DNA of 64,000 nucleotides from an uncultured Bacteroidota bacterium (GTDB taxonomy: Bacteria; Bacteroidota; Bacteroidia; Chitinophagales; Chitinophagaceae), in assembly GCA_937928385.1 (NCBI GenBank), contig CALEZD010000077.1:62001-126000 (forward strand). Reading direction: 5' to 3'. Every line of letters begins with the position of its first letter. Positions within the stretch are counted from its first letter, which is position 1. The position numbers were made by a program, and so were the translations under genes. The notes beneath the pieces were generated by a model that was not told the origin of the DNA, did no database searches, and saw only the letters and a list, made by a program, of their open reading frames with translations. Shown here in pieces: positions 47,065-56,334 of the stretch.

Positions 47065-49308
47065 ATGCAATATATAGTAACACTTACACTTATATTCCTG
47101 AGCCTTGCAGCCACAGGGCAGAAACAAAATAACAACTGGTGTTTCGGCAGCAAAGCGGCATTTGATTTCAATAGTGGTGCCCCTGTTGCATTTACATCTG
47201 CTATCAATGGTATTGAAAGCTGCGCTACTGTCAGCGATAGAAATTCCGGTGCGCTATTGTTTTATTCCGATGGTGTGAGGATATGGAACAGGTCGCATAC
47301 TATAATGCCCAATGGGAACGGTATCGGGAATGATTTTCTCTCCAGTAGCCTGCAGGGTACGCTAATAGTTCCATTTACCGATGACAGTAATAAATATTAC
47401 GTGTTCGCACTGGAGCATGAATCAGCTGCAGAAGGGGCTTTATTCTATTCGGTAGTGGACATGCGGCTGGACGGCGGTATGGGCGACGTGTCCTCAACAC
47501 AGAAAAAAATAAAACTCGGCAAAGGTTTTGTAGAAGGTATGCAGGCGGTACCATCATGTGATGGCCACTGGCTGATACTATCTTCAAGAACGTCAAACGA
47601 ATTTTTGTCGTACAGGATTTCCGCCACGGGCATAGACACGAATGCAGTGGTTTCACAAATGTCCTTCCCGTATATCACCAGTGCGTGGGGGGCTTTGAAG
47701 ATGTCACCAAACAGGGAGAAAATCTTATATGCTACCTACACCTCCAGGCAATTTGGTGGGCAAAACTTCGCAATAGCCGCTATTTATGATTTTGATGAAA
47801 GGACAGGTACGCTTAGCAATGGGCAGCATTTATTACCTCCCTCCGCTAATGCTTCGTATTACAGTGCCGAATTTTCAGCGGATGGTTCAAAGGCTTATAT
47901 TACTGATTTGAGGGTAGGTATATACCAGTTTGATTTAAGTTTACCTACCCAGGCTGATATTACAGCATCTAAAAAAACTGTTTACCAGAACATCCCCGGA
48001 CGCATAGCATCATTATTACAAATGGGACCGGATAAAAATATCTATGCCGCCATTTCCGGGATGAACCATGTGGACAGAATCAGCAATACCAATACAACAA
48101 CTCCGGTGTACACACAGGCAGCCATAACATTGGCACCCGGTACTAATTCTCTGCAGTCGCTTTCGCACGAGGTCACTTTTCCGGAAGAGGGAAGCCTCGA
48201 TACAATATACAGTTCCCGGGACGTGGAAATATGTGCTGGTGCTGATATGCAGTTGCAAGGGCAAGATGGCGCCATTTCTTATACCTGGCAGGATGGTAGC
48301 AACCAAAGTACTTTTAAAGTGCCGGCTGAGGGTACTTATTGGGTGACGTCTCAATTCCTGTGCAGCCAGAATACAGACAGTTTTAATGTGAAGATTAAGT
48401 CTTTTCCGCTTGACCTGGGTGTTGATACAACTATCTGCAAAGGGCATCCGCTTACAGTCAATGCTACTATTCCCGGAGACTCTGTAGAATATACCTGGCA
48501 GGATGGCAGCAACGCGGATAGTTTTATTATTGCATGGCCGGGAACTTATTGGGTAACTGTTGACGTAGGGACATGTGTTATTCATGATACGATATACATA
48601 CGCGAAAACGACTCCGCATATTTTCAACTGGGTGCCGACACTATTTTATGTACGGGAGAAAGCTACAACCTATACCTGCCTGCCGGCGTGGATACATTCA
48701 GGTGGAATACAGGCGTAAAAGATAGTATGCTTACTGTGGATACGCCGGGAAATTATTTCCTGGAAATAGAGCGTGGTGGTTGCAGCTATACGGATACTAT
48801 TGTTGTACAATATGCTGAAGAATCGTTGCATATAGGGAATGATACGCTTGTGTGCAATGGTGATGAACTCACTATTGGCGGTACATCTATATTGAGCAGC
48901 ACATATACCTGGAACACAGGAGCAATGCGTGACTCCATCGTTGTCTCTTCGCCGGATATATATACGCTGACCATAGAAAACAGGTGCGGTGTTTTGCGTG
49001 ATACCATACAGGTAGATTATAAAATATGCGACTGTGAACCATTCATCCCTAACGCCTTTACCCCCAATAATGACGGCAGAAACGATATGTTTGGCCCGCT
49101 GATGAAGTGCAGGATAGAATCGTATGAATTTATCGTAGTCAATCGTTTTGGTGAAGTGCTGTTCCGCTCAACAGACAGGCAGCAGAAATGGGATGGCACC
49201 TACAAAGGACGGCCATGTGATGTCGGCGGTTATTTTTACTTTCTGAAGATAAAAAACATCAGTGGTAAAGACGATTTGCGCAAAGGTGATGTGATACTGA
49301 TACGGTAG
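47065..49308 (+). CDS. T9SS type B (CHU_C) secreted propeller protein
   Basis: 747 residues: Sec signal peptide (about 1-18), a beta-propeller-like part (about 22-375) starting NNWCFGSKAAFDFNSGAP, then three to four short Ig-like modules with repeats of LGxDTxxCxGxxxxL and YTWQDGSNxxSF (about 390-650), and a C-terminal CHU_C/type B sorting domain (FIPNAFTPNNDGRNDMFGP, VVNRFGEVLF, WDGTYKGRPCDVGGYFYFL). Type B proteins are secreted by T9SS and held at the surface by PorP/SprF partners. It is probably a surface or gliding-related adhesin. Its stop codon is 4 bp from that of the convergent gene. Confidence 0.88.
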   Translation: MQYIVTLTLIFLSLAATGQKQNNNWCFGSKAAFDFNSGAPVAFTSAINGIESCATVSDRNSGALLFYSDGVRIWNRSHTIMPNGNGIGNDFLSSSLQGTLIVPFTDDSNKYYVFALEHESAAEGALFYSVVDMRLDGGMGDVSSTQKKIKLGKGFVEGMQAVPSCDGHWLILSSRTSNEFLSYRISATGIDTNAVVSQMSFPYITSAWGALKMSPNREKILYATYTSRQFGGQNFAIAAIYDFDERTGTLSNGQHLLPPSANASYYSAEFSADGSKAYITDLRVGIYQFDLSLPTQADITASKKTVYQNIPGRIASLLQMGPDKNIYAAISGMNHVDRISNTNTTTPVYTQAAITLAPGTNSLQSLSHEVTFPEEGSLDTIYSSRDVEICAGADMQLQGQDGAISYTWQDGSNQSTFKVPAEGTYWVTSQFLCSQNTDSFNVKIKSFPLDLGVDTTICKGHPLTVNATIPGDSVEYTWQDGSNADSFIIAWPGTYWVTVDVGTCVIHDTIYIRENDSAYFQLGADTILCTGESYNLYLPAGVDTFRWNTGVKDSMLTVDTPGNYFLEIERGGCSYTDTIVVQYAEESLHIGNDTLVCNGDELTIGGTSILSSTYTWNTGAMRDSIVVSSPDIYTLTIENRCGVLRDTIQVDYKICDCEPFIPNAFTPNNDGRNDMFGPLMKCRIESYEFIVVNRFGEVLFRSTDRQQKWDGTYKGRPCDVGGYFYFLKIKNISGKDDLRKGDVILIR

Positions 49309-49312
49309 TCGA

Positions 49313-50161
49313 TTAAAGCAGCCTGTAAATACTGTATTTTTTTAGGTGAGCAATGTCGTCCATGTCAACAGCTCTGAATTGTTTGACATGCAGGACAAAT
49401 ATCTTCTCGCCATATAGCTGGATATATTTAGAAATATGGCCACCTTTATGCCTGTACTCTTTTATATTATTGAACGAGTGTTCAAGATCGTTCTTTAATT
49501 GTGAACGCAAATTATGTTTTGTAAGTATACTTAACAGGGAATCTGCCATGGGTCCGCTTTGCCACAAATCATTCTCCAGAACATGCGTCATTATTCGCGG
49601 TAATGCTTTGTATAAATTACCATGTTGATCAGATATTTTAAGGTAGTTCCATGCAATAGATATTTCCCGATCATTGCCTGCTACACCGCAGGTTTGAATG
49701 TATTTATATTTGTTTGCTGCAAGGTCTAAATAATATAGCGCACTGTCTGGTTGGTTCTGCTGTATGTAATGTCTCGTTAACTTCATGCATGCGTGAAACA
49801 TATCGTACAAGTATGGGAAATTGATTTTTCGCAGGCAAGCAATACAAAAACTGTCTTTAGATTCAATAATCACCAAGTCCATGAAGATTCTCCCTTCATA
49901 TCGTTCAAATTCCTCGAGTGCTTCCTTGTTGCCGGAAGAAAAACCAATTTGTAATCTCGTGTATTCACTAATGACATTTAATGAGGTGCCTGAATAATCG
50001 GATGTGTTATAGGATTCAGGAAAGTTAGTCTGATAAGTGCTGGCAACATTTAATATCTCATTATACACCTGCATGCATTCCTGCGGGAAATCAGGCTGCT
50101 TTGTTTGTGACGCTGCATCCCAGGCAAAAAGAATGATTACGATAAGGATAATGTGCTTCAT
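49313..50161 (-). CDS. Secreted helical-repeat protein, unknown
   Basis: 282 residues starting MKHIILIVIILFAWDAASQ, a Sec signal peptide without lipobox. The mature part is helical and TPR-like in feel (ALYYLDLAANKYKYIQTCG, ISIAWNYLKISDQHGNLYKAL), with a CIAC pair near residue 113. No known family. ATG 50161 fits the signal peptide; a longer frame to 50260 overlaps the upstream deaminase gene and is rejected. It is convergent with the T9SS type B gene, 4 bp apart. Confidence 0.65.
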   Translation of the reverse strand: MKHIILIVIILFAWDAASQTKQPDFPQECMQVYNEILNVASTYQTNFPESYNTSDYSGTSLNVISEYTRLQIGFSSGNKEALEEFERYEGRIFMDLVIIESKDSFCIACLRKINFPYLYDMFHACMKLTRHYIQQNQPDSALYYLDLAANKYKYIQTCGVAGNDREISIAWNYLKISDQHGNLYKALPRIMTHVLENDLWQSGPMADSLLSILTKHNLRSQLKNDLEHSFNNIKEYRHKGGHISKYIQLYGEKIFVLHVKQFRAVDMDDIAHLKKYSIYRLL

Positions 50162-50190
50162 AGTGTATAAAGTTACAGTATATGTGAATT

Positions 50191-50631
50191 TTATTCCCCT
50201 ATATCCTCGTTCCACAGCTCCGGTTTTGTGCGAATAAACTCTTGCATCAGTTGTTTGCATTCATTACTATTTAGTACCACTACTTCTACCCCCCTGTTTT
50301 TCAACAGTTGCTCTTCACCCATAAAGGTGGTGTTTTCGCCGATTATTACTTTGGGTATACCATACAGCAGTATAGCACCCGTACACATGGGGCATGGGGA
50401 TAACGTGGTGTACAACACAGATTCCCTGTAAATTTTTGCAGGCTGACGACCCGCGTTTTCCAGCGCATCCATTTCGCCGTGCAGGGTAGGGCTGCCCTGT
50501 TGTACACGCTTATTGCGCCCCCGCCCCAGTATGTTGCCATTGTGGACCAGTACGGAGCCTATGGGTATGCCCCCTTCTGCATAACCCTTACGGGCTTCTT
50601 CTACTGCCGCTTCAAAAAATTTATCCGTCAT
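50191..50631 (-). CDS. Zinc nucleoside/cytosine deaminase
   Basis: 146 residues of the CMP/dCMP deaminase fold. Zinc site: TLHGEMDALENAG (HxE) and LSPCPMCTGAILLYG (PCxxC). The tail FIRTKPELWNEDIGE resembles the yeast cytosine deaminase (Fcy1) type rather than tRNA adenosine deaminase TadA, so the likely reaction is cytosine to uracil, with guanine or another base as alternative. Its start overlaps the stop of the MazG-like gene (ATGA), so both belong to one nucleotide-salvage or cleaning unit. Confidence 0.85.
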   Translation of the reverse strand: MTDKFFEAAVEEARKGYAEGGIPIGSVLVHNGNILGRGRNKRVQQGSPTLHGEMDALENAGRQPAKIYRESVLYTTLSPCPMCTGAILLYGIPKVIIGENTTFMGEEQLLKNRGVEVVVLNSNECKQLMQEFIRTKPELWNEDIGE

Positions 50632-50957
50632 GGTTTCAGTTTTTCGTTGTTTTTATGGCGTTCTGCATCCCGTTGGGTCTTTTTGTCTATGTTCTTTTGC
50701 AGTGCGGTGGTTAAGTCTACCCCCGTCTGGTTGGCCAGGCACAGCAGCACCCACAGTACATCGGCCATCTCGTCTGCCAGCTCTTTATTTTTGTCACTTT
50801 CTTTAAATGACTGGTCGCCGTACACGCGTACCATCAGCCTGGCAAGTTCCCCGGTCTCTTCCATCAGTATGCCCAGGTTGGTCAGTTCGCTGTAGTAGCG
50901 CACGCCCACAGTCTTTATCCATTCATCCACCTGTAGCTGTGCTTCCTGTATGGTCAT
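50628..50957 (-). CDS. MazG-like nucleotide pyrophosphohydrolase
   Basis: 109 residues, an all-helical MazG/iMazG domain: MTIQEAQLQVDEWIKTVGVRYYSELTNLGILMEETGELARL with the EExxE-type metal site, then KNKELADEMADVLWVLLCLANQTGVDL with ExxD. It hydrolyses NTPs, possibly non-canonical ones, to NMP and pyrophosphate. Start-stop overlap with the deaminase gene suggests coordinated pyrimidine pool control. Confidence 0.88.
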   Translation of the reverse strand: MTIQEAQLQVDEWIKTVGVRYYSELTNLGILMEETGELARLMVRVYGDQSFKESDKNKELADEMADVLWVLLCLANQTGVDLTTALQKNIDKKTQRDAERHKNNEKLKP

Positions 50958-50963
50958 AAAATA

Positions 50964-51006
50964 GCCGTTAGTAATTAGTAGTTAGTGGTTAGTAGTCAGT
51001 AAAAGT
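50964..51006. repeat. TTAGT-type simple repeat
   Basis: About 40 bases made of GTTAGTAATTAGTAGTTAGT-like units in the non-coding stretch upstream of the MazG-like gene. Looks like a slippage-prone simple sequence repeat. Confidence 0.6.
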
Positions 51007-51125
51007 CGCAACTAAGGCGCTAAAATTCAAATATTCATCTGTATAGCATATTTTTAACGTTTGTCTTAGACCTAATTCGTTACTTTACAAAGTCTAAAAA
51101 AACGGAACAGGCTTTTAAACTTTTG

Positions 51126-51143
51126 TCCCGATAGCTATTGGGA
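51126..51143. repeat. 18-bp near-palindrome TCCCGATAGCTATTGGGA
   Basis: One mismatch from a perfect 9+9 palindrome (a G-U pair in RNA). It lies 14 bp before the MoxR start codon, thus at the end of its leader, where it could affect translation or act as an operator. Confidence 0.5.
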
Positions 51144-51157
51144 TTTGAATTAATAAT

Positions 51158-52123
51158 ATGTCGTCATATACATCAGATACGGAAGCAGCCAAAGCGCTCA
51201 CAGTACATTTTGATACACTGAAGAAATCTATTGCTAAAATAATAGTAGGGCAGGATGACGTAGTGGAAAAGCTCATCATTTCTATCCTTTGCAATGGCCA
51301 CAGCCTGCTGGTAGGTGTACCGGGGTTGGCCAAAACATTGCTTGTAAAGACCGTAGCCGATGTGCTCGATTTATCTTTCAAGCGCATACAGTTTACCCCC
51401 GACCTGATGCCCAGCGATATAATAGGTGCGGAGATACTGGACGAGCACAGGCAGTTCCGCTTCATCAAAGGGCCTGTATTTGCCAACATCGTATTGGCTG
51501 ATGAAATCAACCGTACCCCGCCCAAAACACAGGCGGCACTGCTGGAGGCCATGCAGGAGCGTAACGTAACAGCTGCGGGCCATGTATATAAGCTGCCCGC
51601 GCCCTTCTTCGTGCTGGCCACCCAAAACCCGATAGAGCAGGAAGGTACTTATCCACTGCCTGAGGCACAACTCGACAGGTTTATGTTCCATATCATGCTC
51701 GACTATCCCAGCCATGCAGAGGAGGTAGCCATTGTGCGTAATACTACCGGGATGCAGGATGTGAACCTGGCAAAGGTGCTGAATGCGGAAGAGATACTCT
51801 ACTTCCAGGATTTGGTACGCCGTGTGCCTGTGCCCGACAATGTGCTGGAATACGCCGTATCTCTGGTACACAAAACAAGGCCGGCGAACAACAACGCCCC
51901 CGATGTTACCAAACAATACATCAGCTATGGTGCGGGGCCGCGCGCCTCACAATATTTAATCCTGGGCGCTAAATGCCATGCGCTGCTACGCGGTAAGTTC
52001 TCGCCCGATATAGAGGATGTGCAGGCAATGGCTATGGAAGTGCTGCGCCACCGTATAGTGCGCAACTATAAGGCTGAGGCCGAAGGCATGGCACAGGAAA
52101 CACTCATCAAACAACTACTGTAG
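51158..52123 (+). CDS. MoxR-family AAA+ ATPase
   Basis: 321 residues. Walker A: LLVGVPGLAKTLLVKTVADV; Walker B: ANIVLADEINRTPPKTQAALLEAMQER; sensor 1: FVLATQNPIEQEGTYPLPEAQLDRF; C-terminal AAA lid with VSLVHKTRPANN and YGAGPRASQYLI. MoxR ATPases act as chaperones in maturation of metal-cofactor enzymes or with VWA-domain proteins. The usual DUF58 partner is not next to it here: a DUF1569 gene follows after 4 bp, which is a less common neighbour. Further downstream is the convergent GT39-like gene. Confidence 0.93.
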   Translation: MSSYTSDTEAAKALTVHFDTLKKSIAKIIVGQDDVVEKLIISILCNGHSLLVGVPGLAKTLLVKTVADVLDLSFKRIQFTPDLMPSDIIGAEILDEHRQFRFIKGPVFANIVLADEINRTPPKTQAALLEAMQERNVTAAGHVYKLPAPFFVLATQNPIEQEGTYPLPEAQLDRFMFHIMLDYPSHAEEVAIVRNTTGMQDVNLAKVLNAEEILYFQDLVRRVPVPDNVLEYAVSLVHKTRPANNNAPDVTKQYISYGAGPRASQYLILGAKCHALLRGKFSPDIEDVQAMAMEVLRHRIVRNYKAEAEGMAQETLIKQLL

Positions 52124-52127
52124 ACAT

Positions 52128-52607
52128 ATGAGCGGCACAATAGAAAAAGCGAATTTTCTGCGTAATAAGTTCATATCCATGCTTACTACCATTTCGCCCG
52201 TTACAGTACCCAACTGGGGCAAGATGAACCTGCACCAGATGATAGAACATATGAGCTATTCATTCAGGCAGGCCAATGGTAAGGAAGAATACCCTATGAT
52301 AACGCCTGAAGAGCATATAACTAAAATGCAGGCTTTCCTGGAGAGTGATAAACCTTTCAGGGAGAACACGCCCAATAAATTATTGCCCGACGACCCCGAG
52401 CCGCCCAAAACTGCTACTATACCCCTGGCGCTGGAAGAACTGAAGAGGGAGATAGAACACTTCTTCGAAGTATTCGCCCGCCATCCCGATAAGAAAATTA
52501 CCAACCCTATCTTCGGTGTGCTGAGCTACGAGCAATGGGTGAAACTGCTGTACAAACACGCCTGGCACCATCTCAGGCAGTTTGGGGTAGAGGCTAATTT
52601 GTCTTGA
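52128..52607 (+). CDS. DUF1569 (DinB-superfamily) protein
   Basis: 159 residues, starting MSGTIEKANFLRNKFISMLTTIS. DUF1569 signatures: MNLHQMIEHMSYSFRQANG and the end KLLYKHAWHHLRQF, giving the histidine set of the DinB-like metal-binding four-helix bundle. No activity is established. It lies 4 bp after moxR and is probably cotranscribed. A second DinB-type protein is at 4784. Confidence 0.8.
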   Translation: MSGTIEKANFLRNKFISMLTTISPVTVPNWGKMNLHQMIEHMSYSFRQANGKEEYPMITPEEHITKMQAFLESDKPFRENTPNKLLPDDPEPPKTATIPLALEELKREIEHFFEVFARHPDKKITNPIFGVLSYEQWVKLLYKHAWHHLRQFGVEANLS

Positions 52608-52643
52608 ACTATAATTAGATTGATTATTTGACAGTTTAACTGT

Positions 52644-54143
52644 TTACCTCCGCTTCCTGAACACACATGCCTTTACCCAGGGATGTACCAAACTGTCGGT
52701 TGTTTCCAGGTGCGGTTTCGGTTGTTTGTTCCGGAACTGAAATTCAGACTCCGTTGCATTCGTGTACAGGAATACAACTTCCTCCCCCGGCTCTAAGGAA
52801 TAATTTAACCAGGCTCCCAGTGAGTCGTAATTGGTTTCGTATATCAGCTTGTGGGCATCTTTTATGTCACCCCATTGGCTTTTGTCAGGGTGGATGGTAG
52901 TGTAATAAATGAATGGCGGCACAGAACTGTGGTAGAGAAACACCCTGTCGCCTGGTATGTTTCTGTCTTGTGCAAAATGCATTCCCTCGGTCAGTTCTTC
53001 ATATTTAAAGGGTTCTTGTGTCAATTGGGCAACATTACAGCCGGCGGCGTACAGCCCGGCAAATATAACAATGCCTTTCAGCCATGCCGATTTCAGGTAA
53101 TAATATTGTGCAAAGCCAAAGCCGATGATGAGTATCAATACAGGTATGATAAACAGTGATACACGAGCCAACATCGAAAATTGGTTGAGGGCAGCGGCAG
53201 CACATAATGCCAATACAGGAATAACAAGTAATATAGACCTTGCGGTGGCTTTGCGCACCAGCATAATAGTGCCTACAATCAGGAAGGCCGTATTGATACT
53301 GTGCACATAAGGATACTCACCTTCGAAGGTGGCCATGAGATAGCTGAACACACGCCAGTTATACTCCCATTCTTCTGCCCGGCTGGGTGTGGCGAAGAGG
53401 AAAAAATAATGATGGAAGTTCTGCAGGTAGTCGGAATTGGCATGTTCCTGCAACATCAGCAGGTAATACAAAACGAATTGGAATACCCATACTGTACTCA
53501 CCGTTACGGGGAGCCACAGTAACCTGTATTGCCTGCTGCTTATTGTCTGCCATCCGTAATGACAGCCCACACCCGCCAGCACAAATACCGAGGGCATGGA
53601 GGACCATATAGCTACCGAGCCAATAAGTATCCATAACAGCATAAAGCGTATGGGGCGGTAACTGTTCAGGCTGATTTTCAACGCCAGCCATACCAGCAGA
53701 AGGGTAATAAACACGTCGGGCATATATTGTTTAAGTTCCGACGAGTACCGTATGAGGATGGGGCTGAATGCCAGCAGGCTAATGGGGTACCAGGTGGCTT
53801 GTACAGGTACAAGTGCTTTCTGTATTTTGTAGAACAACCATAGTGCCGTTAACCCGCAGAGCAGGGGGTATATTTTCAATGCGTGCTCGCCCATGCCAAA
53901 TACAAGGGAAAAGAATTTGGTTACCCATAGGAAGACAGGTGGGGCGTATTGCTGATAGTCAAGGGGTTGCAGCAGGGCAATGAAGCCCCGCTCGTATATA
54001 TTCCGCGCTACATTGGCTTCATCTATTATCAGGTCGCGGTTGTGCAGGTACACATACAGCCGTAGTACAGCGCCTGCTATCAGCAGGGCGAATGCCAAAA
54101 AACGCATCCGGCTATCAGTCTTGGTATCGGCAGGCGGTAGCAT
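52644..54143 (-). CDS. GT39-like membrane glycosyltransferase (PMT/ArnT fold)
   Basis: 499 residues with about 10-12 membrane segments. After the first helix comes an acidic-loop signature DLIIDEANVARNI with a D-E pair, as in GT-C enzymes, followed by QYAPPVFLWVTKF. The C-terminal part (about 400-499) is soluble and periplasmic, with FLYHSSVPPFIYYTT. GT39-like enzymes move a sugar from a polyprenyl-phosphate donor to a lipid or protein. Its target is unknown. No glycosylation partner is adjacent, though the window has a polysaccharide cluster 3 kb further on. Confidence 0.75.
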   Translation of the reverse strand: MLPPADTKTDSRMRFLAFALLIAGAVLRLYVYLHNRDLIIDEANVARNIYERGFIALLQPLDYQQYAPPVFLWVTKFFSLVFGMGEHALKIYPLLCGLTALWLFYKIQKALVPVQATWYPISLLAFSPILIRYSSELKQYMPDVFITLLLVWLALKISLNSYRPIRFMLLWILIGSVAIWSSMPSVFVLAGVGCHYGWQTISSRQYRLLWLPVTVSTVWVFQFVLYYLLMLQEHANSDYLQNFHHYFFLFATPSRAEEWEYNWRVFSYLMATFEGEYPYVHSINTAFLIVGTIMLVRKATARSILLVIPVLALCAAAALNQFSMLARVSLFIIPVLILIIGFGFAQYYYLKSAWLKGIVIFAGLYAAGCNVAQLTQEPFKYEELTEGMHFAQDRNIPGDRVFLYHSSVPPFIYYTTIHPDKSQWGDIKDAHKLIYETNYDSLGAWLNYSLEPGEEVVFLYTNATESEFQFRNKQPKPHLETTDSLVHPWVKACVFRKRR

Positions 54144-54263
54144 GCGTGAATATAATGAAGGATTAGTATCTGAGGTTATTTCCTTGCAAAAATTATAAAT
54201 TGCAGCCTGTCTGCATCATCTGCGGGCGTTATTTATAACAAGTACAAAAAAGTAATTCGATAT

Positions 54264-56318
54264 ATGGCTATCAGGCAACTTAGAAACTATGCTGAAGGGA
54301 AATGGGTAATGGCGCAAAAGGAAGGTGAGGTATTGCACAATGCCATCACAGGTGATGCAATATATACCGCCAGCAGCGAAGGGCTGGATTTTGGCGGTAT
54401 GATGCAATATGCACGTAAGGTAGGTGGCCCTGCCCTGCGCAAGCTCACTTTTCATGAGCGGGGCAGGATGCTGAAGGCACTGGCTTTCCACCTGATGGAG
54501 AAGAAAGAATATTTCTATGAAATAAGCGCTTATACAGGTGCTACCCGTGCCGACTCGTGGGTGGATATAGAAGGAGGTATCGGCAACCTGTTTGCCAACG
54601 CCAGCCTGCGCCGCCAGTTTCCCGATGAACGCTTTTATGTAGATGGCGAAGCGGCAAAACTGTCTAAGAACGGTACTTTCATAGGCCACCATATCATGGT
54701 GCCCAAAGAGGGTGTGGCTATTCATATCAATGCCTTCAACTTTCCGGTATGGGGTATGCTGGAGAAGATTGCCGTGAACCTGCTGGCGGGTGTGCCTGCT
54801 ATTGTTAAGCCTGCTACGCTTACCTCTTTCCTTACAGAAGCGGTGTTTGAAGAAATAATAAAATCCGGCATATTGCCCGAAGGCTCGTTGCAATTGATTT
54901 GCGGCAGTGCACGCGGCATACTGGATACGATAGAAACAGGCGATGTGGTGACCTTTACAGGTAGTGCGTCTACAGGACAGAAACTGAAATCGCACCCACG
55001 CATAGTGTCAGAGGCTGTGCCTTTCAACCTGGAGGCCGACTCTCTGAACAGTTGCGTATTGGGTATGGACGTACAGCCCGGCTCGCCCGAGTTTGATATT
55101 TTCATTAAAGAAGTAGTAAGGGAAATCACTACTAAGGCAGGACAAAAATGTACAGCAGTGCGCCGCATCATTGTACCTGCTGACAGGGTAGAAGATGTAC
55201 AGATAGCGCTGGGAAAAAGACTGGCTACATCCACCATCGGCGACCCGAAGGTAGAAGGTGTGCGCATGGGCTCCCTTGCAGGTATGGCACAGCGCGAGGA
55301 AGTAAGAGAAAGGATAGCTCAGTTGGCAAAAACACAAACCATTGTCATCGGCGACCTTGAAAAATTTGAAGTGGTAGGTGCTGATAAGAATAAAGGTGCC
55401 TTCATTCCGCCAATAGTGTTCTACAACGATGATCCCTTCAAGAATACTGATTGTCATAATATAGAAGCATTCGGCCCTGTATCTACCATCATACCTTATA
55501 AGGATACAGACGAAGCGATAGAACTTACCAGGATGGGTAAAGGTTCACTGGTATGCTCTATCATAACAGCCGATGATGATATTGCTACCGAATTTGTATT
55601 AGGAGCCGCAGGGATGCACGGACGTATATTAGTGCTCAACCGGGATTGCGCTAAAGAAAGTACGGGGCACGGTTCACCCATGCCGCTGCTGGTACACGGC
55701 GGCCCCGGTCGCGCAGGTGGTGGCGAAGAGATGGGTGGTAAGCGTGGTGTATTGCACTATATGCAACGTACAGCCATACAGGGATCGCCCACTACTATTT
55801 CGCGTATTACGAATGTATACCAGCAAGGCGGAAAACAAACCGAAACAGAGGTACATCCTTTCCGCAAACATTTTGAAGACCTTGAAGTAGGAGATACACT
55901 GATAACGGCTAAACATACAGTAACAGAAACGGACATCACCAACTTTGCCAATGTAAGCGGTGATAACTTTTACGCGCACATGGATGCCACATCGCTGGAG
56001 GGTACGATATTCGAAGGGCGTGTAGCGCATGGGTACTTTGTGCTTTCAAAGGCAGCGGGCTTGTTTGTAGATGCTAAGAAAGGGCCTGTACTGCTCAACT
56101 ATGGTATTGACGAATGCCGCTTCACCAAGCCCGTTTACCCCGGTATGACCATTGGTGTGAAATTGACTGTAAAACAAAAAACAGACCAGGAAAAACGCGA
56201 TGAAAACGACATAGCCAAAGGTATAGTACGCTGGCTGGTAGATGTGTACGACGAAACAGGTGAAACCGTAGCCATCGCCACCATACTTACTATGGTGAAG
56301 AAAAGGAACCAGGAATAA
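54264..56318 (+). CDS. paaZ: PaaZ-type bifunctional aldehyde dehydrogenase / enoyl-CoA hydratase
   Basis: 684 residues, the full PaaZ length (about 680). Residues 1-520 are an aldehyde dehydrogenase with the general base Glu in VPFNLEADSLN and nucleophile Cys in TKAGQKCTAVRR; residues about 535-684 are a MaoC-type hot-dog domain with the Asp/His pair in NVSGDNFYAHMD and FEGRVAHGYF. In phenylacetate degradation PaaZ hydrolyses oxepin-CoA and oxidises the aldehyde. No paaABCDE, paaG or paaK genes are in the window, so this copy may serve another ring-opening or CoA-thioester pathway. An enoyl-CoA hydratase follows at 16 bp. Confidence 0.9.
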   Translation: MAIRQLRNYAEGKWVMAQKEGEVLHNAITGDAIYTASSEGLDFGGMMQYARKVGGPALRKLTFHERGRMLKALAFHLMEKKEYFYEISAYTGATRADSWVDIEGGIGNLFANASLRRQFPDERFYVDGEAAKLSKNGTFIGHHIMVPKEGVAIHINAFNFPVWGMLEKIAVNLLAGVPAIVKPATLTSFLTEAVFEEIIKSGILPEGSLQLICGSARGILDTIETGDVVTFTGSASTGQKLKSHPRIVSEAVPFNLEADSLNSCVLGMDVQPGSPEFDIFIKEVVREITTKAGQKCTAVRRIIVPADRVEDVQIALGKRLATSTIGDPKVEGVRMGSLAGMAQREEVRERIAQLAKTQTIVIGDLEKFEVVGADKNKGAFIPPIVFYNDDPFKNTDCHNIEAFGPVSTIIPYKDTDEAIELTRMGKGSLVCSIITADDDIATEFVLGAAGMHGRILVLNRDCAKESTGHGSPMPLLVHGGPGRAGGGEEMGGKRGVLHYMQRTAIQGSPTTISRITNVYQQGGKQTETEVHPFRKHFEDLEVGDTLITAKHTVTETDITNFANVSGDNFYAHMDATSLEGTIFEGRVAHGYFVLSKAAGLFVDAKKGPVLLNYGIDECRFTKPVYPGMTIGVKLTVKQKTDQEKRDENDIAKGIVRWLVDVYDETGETVAIATILTMVKKRNQE

Positions 56319-56334
56319 TAACAAAAAAAATATT

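Noticed and set aside
50162..50260. N-terminal extension of the secreted helical protein
   Set aside because: Would put 33 residues before a good signal peptide and overlap the deaminase gene.
52631..52643. Short palindrome ACAGTTTAACTGT between convergent genes
   Set aside because: Only 6 bp of AT-rich stem and no T-run; too weak for a terminator call.
54216..54995. 259-codon open frame on the minus strand opposite paaZ
   Set aside because: Antisense shadow of a conserved enzyme; product is Cys/His/Phe-rich without any family feature.
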